Origin: Roseateles_B flavus
Lineage (GTDB): Bacteria > Pseudomonadota > Gammaproteobacteria > Burkholderiales > Burkholderiaceae_C
Direction of reading: 5' to 3'
Length of the DNA stretch: 64,000 nucleotides
Assembly: GCF_039872765.1 (NCBI RefSeq)
Contig: NZ_JBDPZC010000007.1
Span: forward strand, 309,362 to 373,361
Positions 17,031 to 23,637 of this stretch are shown one piece after another. The notes beneath the pieces are model-generated. The model had not been told where the DNA came from, searched no databases, and worked only from the letters and a program-made list of their open reading frames with translations. How positions within the stretch are numbered: position 1 is the first letter of the stretch; every line of letters begins with the position of its first letter. The position numbers were made by a program, and so were the translations under genes.

Positions 17031-17318
17031 ATGAAGCCCGTGACCATCCCCTGCTATGACCGCTATGCCCCGATCCGCCGCCTGGCCCTGGGCAGCGGCC
17101 TGTTGCTGGGACTCACGATCGGCGCCCTGATGGCGCTGCCCAGCCAGGCCGCCCTGCCGGCCAAGGCGGTGGTGCAGGTGCTGCCGCGGGTCGAGGTGAG
17201 CGGCAAGCGCATGCAGGTCGAGCAGCTGCCCACGGTGGTGATCAGCGGCCGCCGTGCCGATGCCGCCGATGTCCAGCTGGCCCATGCCGAGCCCGAAGGC
17301 ACCGCGCTGACGCAATGA
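17031..17318 (+). CDS. Small exported or membrane-anchored protein with duplicated V-x-SG-R/K motif
   Basis: The 95-residue product has a strong AGGAGG ribosome-binding site 6 bases before ATG 17031, which settles the start. After a charged N-terminus comes one hydrophobic segment (about 24-46) ending in QAALPAKA, either a signal peptide or an anchor. The rest carries two similar phrases, RVEVSGKR and TVVISGRR, reminiscent of TonB-box-like VVVTGxR stretches. I do not recognise a named family, and function is unknown. It lies between pfkA and an SDR gene. Confidence 0.7.
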   Translation: MKPVTIPCYDRYAPIRRLALGSGLLLGLTIGALMALPSQAALPAKAVVQVLPRVEVSGKRMQVEQLPTVVISGRRADAADVQLAHAEPEGTALTQ

Positions 17319-17375
17319 GCGTGGGCTGACTATGATGCCGCGTCGGTCGAGTGGACCGGCCGCTTCCAGCCTCCC

Positions 17376-18155
17376 ATGAACATGCCTCAGTCCGACCTTT
17401 CTGCATCCGGTCCCCGGATTGCCCTTGTCACCGGCGCCGGCAGCGGCATCGGCCGCGCCGCCGCCCTCGGGCTGGCACAGGCCGGCTGGCAGCTGGTGCT
17501 GGTGGGCCGCCGTGAAGACGCCCTGCGCGAGACGCAGGCCGCCGCCGCCGAGCCCGCGTGCTGCCTGGTGAGCCCCTGCAATGTGGCCGACGCCGCTGCG
17601 GTGAAGGCGCTCTTTGCCGATGTGGAGCGGCGCTTCGGTCGCCTGGACCTGCTTTTCAACAACGCCGGGCTCAGCGCCCCGCCGCTGCCGGTGGACGAAC
17701 TCTCCTTCGAGCAGTGGCAGTCCGTGGTGGACGTCAATCTCACCGGCAGTTTCCTCTGCGCCCAGGCCGCCTTCGGGCTGATGAAGCGGCAGGAGCCGCG
17801 CGGCGGCCGCATCATCAACAACGGCTCGATCGCGGCCCACACGCCGCGCCCGAACTCGGCGCCCTACACCGCCACCAAGCACGCCATCACCGGCCTGACC
17901 AAGGCCCTGAGCCTGGACGGCCGGGAGTTCGACATCGCGGTGGGCCAGATCGACATCGGCAACGCCGCCACCGAGATGGCCCGGCCCATGCAGCAGGGCG
18001 TGCGCCAGGCCAATGGCAGCATCGCGGTGGAGGCCACGATGGACGTGCAGCAGGTGGCCGACACCCTGGTGCACCTGGCCCAGCTGCCCCTGTCCGTCAA
18101 CGTGCCCTTCATGACCCTCATGGCCAACCGCATGCCTTACATTGGGCGCGGTTGA
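17376..18155 (+). CDS. Short-chain dehydrogenase/reductase
   Basis: The 259-residue SDR has a classical Rossmann dinucleotide motif GAGSGIG near residue 21, NNAG near residue 96, and the catalytic Ser and YxxxK in NGSIAAHTP and YTATKHAI. Substrate and cofactor preference are not evident; the arginines in VGRREDAL after beta-2 suggest NADP. An in-frame ATG at 17382 is an alternative start. The small membrane-protein gene follows by 29 bases and may be co-transcribed. Confidence 0.9.
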   Translation: MNMPQSDLSASGPRIALVTGAGSGIGRAAALGLAQAGWQLVLVGRREDALRETQAAAAEPACCLVSPCNVADAAAVKALFADVERRFGRLDLLFNNAGLSAPPLPVDELSFEQWQSVVDVNLTGSFLCAQAAFGLMKRQEPRGGRIINNGSIAAHTPRPNSAPYTATKHAITGLTKALSLDGREFDIAVGQIDIGNAATEMARPMQQGVRQANGSIAVEATMDVQQVADTLVHLAQLPLSVNVPFMTLMANRMPYIGRG

Positions 18156-18184
18156 GCGGAAGCTTGTCCTCGAAAGGAACTGGT

Positions 18185-18499
18185 GTGTTCTCTGCCCTGA
18201 TTTCCCTGCTGCTGCGCCTGGTGCTGGCCGTGGCGACGGCCATCCTGGTGCTGGGTCTGATGGCGCTGGCGCTGGCGACCCTGCTGGGCGTGGGCCTGTG
18301 GAGCCTGATCCGCGGTCGCAAGCCGGCGGTGGACCTGTCCGGCTTCGCGCGGGCGCGGGCCTTCCGCGCCGGCCAGGGCTTTGGCCCGGGGCCGGCCCGC
18401 CGCACACCGCCGGCGGACGTGGTGGACATCGAGGCCCGCGTGGTGGGCGAGGGCGCCGAAGCCGGCGGCCGCCCGGCACTGCCGCCTCAGTCGCCCTGA
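18185..18499 (+). CDS. Small single-span membrane protein, hypothetical
   Basis: A GTG start at 18185 with GAAAGGAAC just before it opens a 104-residue frame. The first about 43 residues are strongly hydrophobic (one long or two short membrane segments), followed by a basic RGRKP stop-transfer and a Pro/Ala/Gly-rich cytosolic tail. Codon bias at third positions continues through the frame, supporting translation. No family was recognised. It ends 11 bases from the convergent rsgA stop. Confidence 0.6.
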   Translation: MFSALISLLLRLVLAVATAILVLGLMALALATLLGVGLWSLIRGRKPAVDLSGFARARAFRAGQGFGPGPARRTPPADVVDIEARVVGEGAEAGGRPALPPQSP

Positions 18500-18510
18500 G
18501 CTCGCTGGGC

Positions 18511-19455
18511 TCACCAGCGCTTGCTGCTGAGCTCCTCGAAAATCTCGCCGTAGATGCGGTAGCGCGAGGCACTGATCTCGCCGGCTTCCAGCGCGGCCCG
18601 CACGCCGCAGCCCGGCTCGTGCAGATGGGTGCAGTTGTAGAAGCGGCAGCCGCCGGCGTGCCGGCGCAGGTCCGGCATGAGCAGCGGCAGCTGGGCCGGC
18701 TCGATCTGGCGCAGGCCGAATTCCTGGAAGCCCGGTGAATCGATCAGGGCGGTTTCGCGGGCCGCGTCCATCCAGTACCACTGGGTCGTGGTGGTGGTGT
18801 GCCGGCCTGAGTTGAGGGCCTGGGAGATGTCGCCCACCTGGGCCTGGGCATCGGGGATCAGCAGATTGATCAGCGTGCTCTTGCCGGTGCCGCTGGGGCC
18901 CAGCACGAAGGTGCGCTTGCCCTGCAGCCAGGGGCGCAGCGCCTCGGCCGAGGCTTCGGGCGATTCGCGCAGGGCCAGCTCCATCACGGTGAGGCCCATG
19001 TCCCGGTAAGGCTGCAGGCGCTCGCGCTGGGCGGCCACGCCGGGCAGGTCGGTCTTGTTGAGGGCCACACGCGCGCTGATGCCCGCGCTCTCGGCGGCAA
19101 TGAGCGCCCGCGCCAGCTGCGATTCCGAGAACACGGGCTCCACCGCCACCAGCACCAGCAGCTGGTCCAGGTTGGCCGCGAAGCTCTTGGTCTTCCATTC
19201 ATCCTGGCGAAAGAGCAGGTTGCGGCGCGGCTCCACGGCCTCGATCACGCCTTCGTCGGCACTGACCTCGGCCCAGCGGACCTGGTCCCCCACCACGCAG
19301 TCGCTTTTCTTGCCGCGCGGATGGCAGACGCGGCGGCGGCCCTCGCTGTCTTCGACGATGTAGTGCCGGCCATGACCGCGCACCACCAGGCCCAGGTCCA
19401 GCCCGGCCCCGCGCTTGTCGGGCGCGGCGCCGCCCTTGAATCGGCCACCACTCAC
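18511..19455 (-). CDS. rsgA: Ribosome small-subunit-dependent GTPase RsgA
   Basis: The 314-residue protein has the circularly permuted GTPase order expected for RsgA: G4 NKTD, then G1 GPSGTGKST, then G3 DSPGF. An N-terminal OB-fold and a C-terminal zinc knuckle (CRFYNCTHLHEPGC) complete it. It checks late 30S subunit maturation. The start is a GTG at 19455 that overlaps the PCD stop as GTGA. It is therefore translationally coupled to the dehydratase and M48 protease genes upstream. Confidence 0.95.
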   Translation of the reverse strand: MSGGRFKGGAAPDKRGAGLDLGLVVRGHGRHYIVEDSEGRRRVCHPRGKKSDCVVGDQVRWAEVSADEGVIEAVEPRRNLLFRQDEWKTKSFAANLDQLLVLVAVEPVFSESQLARALIAAESAGISARVALNKTDLPGVAAQRERLQPYRDMGLTVMELALRESPEASAEALRPWLQGKRTFVLGPSGTGKSTLINLLIPDAQAQVGDISQALNSGRHTTTTTQWYWMDAARETALIDSPGFQEFGLRQIEPAQLPLLMPDLRRHAGGCRFYNCTHLHEPGCGVRAALEAGEISASRYRIYGEIFEELSSKRW

Positions 19456-19781
19456 GGTTGGGCCTCGGGCAGGGCGCTGACCTGGGCGGCGCAGATGAAG
19501 TCGTTCACGCTGAGCCCCTGCACCGAGTGCGTGCTGAAGCTGACCGTGGCCACGTTGTAGCTGAGCACCATGTCCGGGTGGTGGTCCTGGGCATGGGCGA
19601 TCTCGGCCACCGCGTTGGCGAAGGCCATGACCTGGTAGTAGTTGTCGAAGACGTAGCGGCGGGCGATGGCCTTGTGGGTCGCGTCAGGCAGCCAGCCGGG
19701 GGCCTGGGCCAGCCAGTCGCCGAGTTCGGCCTCGGGCAGGGCGGTGGACTGGGGGGCGCATTGGGCGAGCAGCAGGTTCAT
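19452..19781 (-). CDS. phhB: 4a-hydroxytetrahydrobiopterin dehydratase (PCD/DCoH)
   Basis: The 109-residue protein has the PCD fold and the active-site pattern AQDHHPDMVLSYN, with the tandem histidines at about residues 67-68, and ends with HSVQGLSVNDF. It regenerates pterin cofactor after aromatic hydroxylation, or may support molybdopterin metabolism. No phenylalanine hydroxylase is in the window. It overlaps the M48 gene (ATGA) and rsgA (GTGA) by 4 nt each. Confidence 0.9.
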   Translation of the reverse strand: MNLLLAQCAPQSTALPEAELGDWLAQAPGWLPDATHKAIARRYVFDNYYQVMAFANAVAEIAHAQDHHPDMVLSYNVATVSFSTHSVQGLSVNDFICAAQVSALPEAQP

Positions 19782-21106
19782 GCGGTGCGGGGGCTGAGGC
19801 GTTCGATGGCGGCCAGGCGTTCGCTGGCCGGGGGGTGGGAATAGTAGAAGCCGGCGTAGACCGGATCCGGGGTCAGGGTGCCGGCATTGTCCTCGTGCAG
19901 CTTGAGCAGGGCGTTGCTGAGATCCCGGCCGCTGGACTGGGCGCAGGCGTAGGCGTCGGCCTGGAACTCGTCGCGCCGCGAGCGCTGGGCAGCGAGGGGT
20001 GTGAAGAAGAAGCTGAAGACCGGCAGCACCAGCAGGAAGAGCAGCAGGGCCAGGGCGTCGTTCGGCGCGGCCATGTTGGGCTGCACGCCCAGGCCCAGGT
20101 AGAAGCCCACCTGGGTGCTCAGCCAGCCCAGCAGGGCGAAGCCCAGCAGGCTCAGGGCGAAGGCGCCGACCATGCGCTTGAGCACATGGCGATGCTTGAA
20201 GTGGCCCAGCTCGTGCGCCAGCACGGCCTCCACCTCGCCGGGGTGCAGGCGCTGCAGCAGGGTGTCGAAGAAGACCACCCGCTTGGCCGCGCCGATGCCG
20301 GTGAAGTAGGCGTTGCCATGCGCCGAGCGCCGGCTGCCGTCCATCACGAAGAGGCCCTTGGCCGCGAAGCCGCAGCGCGCCATCAGGGCCTCGACGCGGC
20401 CCTTGAGCAGCTCGTCCTGCAGGGGCTCGAACTTGTTGAACATCGGGGCGATGACCGTGGGGTACAGCACCATGATCAGCAGGTTGAAGCCCACCCAGGC
20501 GCCCCAGGCCCACAGCCACCACATCGGGCCGGCCGTGCCCATCAACCACAGGATCAGCGCGGCGATGGGCAGGCCGATCAGCGCGCCCACCCCCACGCCC
20601 TTGACCAGGTCGGCGAGGTACAGCGCCAGCGTGGTGCGGTTGAAGCCGAAGCGCTGCTCCAGGCGGAAGGTGTGATAGAGCGACAGCGGCAGGTCCAGCA
20701 GCCCGCCGATCAGCGTGAAGGCCGTCAGCAGGGCCAGCTGGTAGGCCAGGGGGCCGAAACGCTGCAGGGTGTGGTCCTGCACCCATTCATTGAGGGCGTT
20801 GAGCCCGCCCAGCAGCGTCCAGCCGATCAGCAGGGCGCTGGAGATGGCGAGGCTCAGCATGCCGAAGGCCGTGTTGGCCGCGGTGTAGTCGGCAGCCTTC
20901 TGATGGGCCGCCAGCGGCACGCTGGCGGCAAAGGCGGGCGGCACGGTGCCGCGGTGCTGGCGCACATGGCGCACCTGGCGGCTGGCCAGCCAGAGCTTGA
21001 GCAGCAGGCTCAGGGCCAGGGCGGCGGCGAGCAGGGTGCTCATCAGCGGCGCCGGCAGGGGCGGCAGCCAGGCTTGCAGCGGGGAGGACAGGGCGGCAGT
21101 TTGCAT
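19778..21106 (-). CDS. M48 family zinc metalloprotease, Ste24/CAAX-prenyl-protease-like
   Basis: The 442-residue integral membrane protein has about six or seven hydrophobic segments and the zinc motif HELGH (His-298, Glu-299, His-302). The third ligand is Glu-380 in RRDEFQADAYA. The layout matches Ste24/M48A proteases. Bacterial members are thought to act in membrane protein quality control; no prenylated substrate is implied. The ATG at 21106 matches the family start, and upstream residues in the same frame run into the orn promoter. It diverges from orn with 70 bases between start codons and heads the M48-PCD-rsgA run. Confidence 0.92.
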   Translation of the reverse strand: MQTAALSSPLQAWLPPLPAPLMSTLLAAALALSLLLKLWLASRQVRHVRQHRGTVPPAFAASVPLAAHQKAADYTAANTAFGMLSLAISSALLIGWTLLGGLNALNEWVQDHTLQRFGPLAYQLALLTAFTLIGGLLDLPLSLYHTFRLEQRFGFNRTTLALYLADLVKGVGVGALIGLPIAALILWLMGTAGPMWWLWAWGAWVGFNLLIMVLYPTVIAPMFNKFEPLQDELLKGRVEALMARCGFAAKGLFVMDGSRRSAHGNAYFTGIGAAKRVVFFDTLLQRLHPGEVEAVLAHELGHFKHRHVLKRMVGAFALSLLGFALLGWLSTQVGFYLGLGVQPNMAAPNDALALLLFLLVLPVFSFFFTPLAAQRSRRDEFQADAYACAQSSGRDLSNALLKLHEDNAGTLTPDPVYAGFYYSHPPASERLAAIERLSPRTA

Positions 21107-21176
21107 GGCGCCAAGTGTAGGCCTGCGACAATGGCGGCTTGCCCTTTTCGGCCCCAGCTTCATTCCCGTACACACC

Positions 21177-21758
21177 ATGAGCGACACCACCGGCACCCTC
21201 GACGCACCTCTGCTGCCCATCAGCGACCAGAACCTGATCTGGATCGACCTGGAGATGACCGGCCTCTACCCCGACCGCGACCGCATCATCGAGGTGGCCG
21301 TGGTGGTCACGGACCCGCACCTGACCGTGCGCGTCGAGGGCCCGGTCTTCGCCATCCACCAGACCGACGAGACGCTGGACAAGATGGACGCCTGGAACAA
21401 GGGCACCCACGGCAAGAGCGGCCTGATCGACCGCGTCAAGGCCTCCACCATCTCGGAGGACGAGGCCGCCGCGCAGACCATCGCCTTCCTGAGGCAGTAC
21501 GTGCCGGCCGGCAAGTCGCCCATGTGTGGCAACAGCATCTGCCAGGACCGCCGCTTCCTCGCCAACTACATGCCCACGCTGGAAGACTTCTTCCACTACC
21601 GCAACCTGGACGTGTCCACGCTCAAGGAGCTGGCCCGCCGCTGGAAGCCCGGCATCATCGAGGGCTTCAAGAAGGCCCAGGCCCACACCGCGCTGGCCGA
21701 CATCCATGAGTCCATCGACGAGCTGGCCTACTACCGCACGCACCTGCTGAACGTCTGA
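21177..21758 (+). CDS. orn: Oligoribonuclease
   Basis: The 193-residue DEDDh 3'-5' exoribonuclease shows LIWIDLEMTGL (first Asp/Glu), MCGNSICQDRRF and the HTALADIHES motif near the C-terminus. It degrades di- to pentanucleotides and finishes both mRNA decay and pGpG removal, linking to c-di-GMP turnover. The N-terminus has about 16 extra residues before the conserved core. It lies 28 bases before the pabB-pabC fusion on the same strand. Confidence 0.96.
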   Translation: MSDTTGTLDAPLLPISDQNLIWIDLEMTGLYPDRDRIIEVAVVVTDPHLTVRVEGPVFAIHQTDETLDKMDAWNKGTHGKSGLIDRVKASTISEDEAAAQTIAFLRQYVPAGKSPMCGNSICQDRRFLANYMPTLEDFFHYRNLDVSTLKELARRWKPGIIEGFKKAQAHTALADIHESIDELAYYRTHLLNV

Positions 21759-21786
21759 GTCCCTGGGCGACCCCGCCGTGTTCACG

Positions 21787-23595
21787 ATGACGGCCCCCCT
21801 GCGCCCGGAGCAGATCCTGGCCGCCTTCGACTTCCCCCGCCACCCGCTGGCCCGGGAAGACGGCGAGCGTCTGCGCGGGGTCTGGACCACGCCCCCCGCG
21901 CGCTGGCTGCGGGCCCGCTCACCGGATGAGCTACCCGCCGTGATCGCCGCCGCCGAGCAGGCGGCCCGGGAGGGCGCCTGGGTGCTGGGCGGCCTGCGCT
22001 ACGAGGCCGTGTCGGCCCTGGACGCAAAGCTGGCACACCATGCCAGCGCGGCGCCGCTGGCCGAGTTCGCCGTCTACGAGCAGGCCCCCGAGCCCTGGCC
22101 CGCGCTGCGCTGCTACACGGGCGCGATGGACTGGGCGGACAGCCAGCCCGCGGCGGACGAGGCCGCGCAGGTCGAGCGCATCCGCGAATGGATACGCGCC
22201 GGCGACTGCTACCAGGTCAACCTCACCACACGCCTGCGCCCGAAGGGCACGGCCCCGGACCTGGCGACGCTCTTCCTGGCCCTGCACGCCGCCCAGCCGG
22301 GCGGCTTCGCGCTGTTCCTGCGCGAGGCGGGCGCGGCCAGCGTCTCCCCCGAGCTCTTCTTCGACTGGCGCCCCGTGCCCGAGGCGCCAGACGGCACGCG
22401 CAGCTGGCTGCTCTCGGCCCAGCCCATGAAGGGCACGGCGCCGCGCGGCGCCGACGTGGTCGAGGACGAGGCCGCGCAGGCCCACCTGCGCACCAGCCCC
22501 AAGGAGCGCGCCGAGAACCTGATGATCGTGGACCTGCTGCGCAATGACATCAGCCGCGTGGCCCAGGTCGGCAGCGTGCGCGTGCCGCGGCTCTTCGAGC
22601 TGATCGCCTTGCCCACGGTCTGGCAGATGGTGTCCAGCGTCAGCGCCGTCACCCGGGCCAGCGTGCGCCTGCTGGACGTCTTCCGGGCGCTGTTCCCCTG
22701 CGGTTCGGTCACCGGGGCGCCCAAGATCCGCGCCATGCAGGTCATCCGGGACCTCGAGCCCGAGGCGCGGGGCTGGTACTGCGGTGCCCTGGGCCTGATC
22801 CAGCCGGGCGGCGTGGCCACCTTCAATGTGCCGATCCGCACCGTGGAAGAGGGCAGGGCGGGCCTGCAGTGCGGCATCGGCAGCGGCATCACCCTGGACT
22901 CCGAGCCCGCTGCCGAGCTGGCCGAGTGGCGGGCCAAGACCCGCTTCCTGCTGCGGGCCGAGGCGCCCATCGAGGCCCTGGAGACCCTGCGCCTGGAGGC
23001 CGGCACGTTCACCCACCTGGAGCTGCACCTGGCGCGCCTGCAGCGCACGGCGCATCACTTCGGCCTGCGCTGCAGGCTGGCCGAGGTGCGCCAGGCCCTG
23101 GTCGAGCTGGCCGCGCGGCAGCCCCAGGGCCGCTGGCGTGTGCGGCTGACGCTGCCCCGTGACGGGCAGTTGCAACTGGGCCTCCAGCCCTTGGGCGATA
23201 CTCCAACCCCGGTGCCGCTGGAACTGGCCCGCCGACCCCTGCCCACGCGAGGGCCGCTGGCCGAGTACCTGCAGCACAAGACCACACGACGGGCCCACTA
23301 CGAGGCCTTCGCACAGGACAAGACAGCAGCAGCCTTCGATGTGCTGCTGTGGAACGAAGACGAGGAACTGACGGAGTGCAGCTTCGGCAATATCGCACTC
23401 CAGATCGAGGGCCGCTGGCTGACGCCGCGCCTGGCCGCCGGGCTGCTGCCTGGCGTGCTGCGCGAAGCCATGCTGGCCCGCGGGCAGCTGCAGGAAGCAC
23501 GGCTGCTCAAGTCAGACCTGGCGCGTGCCCAGGGCCTGGCCTTTTTCAACAGCCTGCGGGGTTGGTGCCCTGCGGTGCTGATTTCCGAACCCTGA
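21787..23595 (+). CDS. pabB: Fused aminodeoxychorismate synthase component I / 4-amino-4-deoxychorismate lyase (PabB-PabC)
   Basis: The 602-residue protein makes p-aminobenzoate for folate from chorismate. Residues about 1-385 are PabB (chorismate-binding family): the lysine of QPMKGTAPRG is residue 215, followed by ENLMIVDLLRND, CGSVTGAPK and GIGSGI. Residues about 395-602 are a class IV PLP lyase with Schiff-base Lys-498 in QHKTTRR and Glu-530 in LTECSFGN. The glutaminase PabA is separate and not in the window. A GTG at 21778 is an alternative start. Such fusions are known in several proteobacteria. Confidence 0.93.
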   Translation: MTAPLRPEQILAAFDFPRHPLAREDGERLRGVWTTPPARWLRARSPDELPAVIAAAEQAAREGAWVLGGLRYEAVSALDAKLAHHASAAPLAEFAVYEQAPEPWPALRCYTGAMDWADSQPAADEAAQVERIREWIRAGDCYQVNLTTRLRPKGTAPDLATLFLALHAAQPGGFALFLREAGAASVSPELFFDWRPVPEAPDGTRSWLLSAQPMKGTAPRGADVVEDEAAQAHLRTSPKERAENLMIVDLLRNDISRVAQVGSVRVPRLFELIALPTVWQMVSSVSAVTRASVRLLDVFRALFPCGSVTGAPKIRAMQVIRDLEPEARGWYCGALGLIQPGGVATFNVPIRTVEEGRAGLQCGIGSGITLDSEPAAELAEWRAKTRFLLRAEAPIEALETLRLEAGTFTHLELHLARLQRTAHHFGLRCRLAEVRQALVELAARQPQGRWRVRLTLPRDGQLQLGLQPLGDTPTPVPLELARRPLPTRGPLAEYLQHKTTRRAHYEAFAQDKTAAAFDVLLWNEDEELTECSFGNIALQIEGRWLTPRLAAGLLPGVLREAMLARGQLQEARLLKSDLARAQGLAFFNSLRGWCPAVLISEP

Positions 23596-23637
23596 ATTCA
23601 TCGGGGCGGCCCTCGAGGCCTGTCCCGTCCCCATCCC

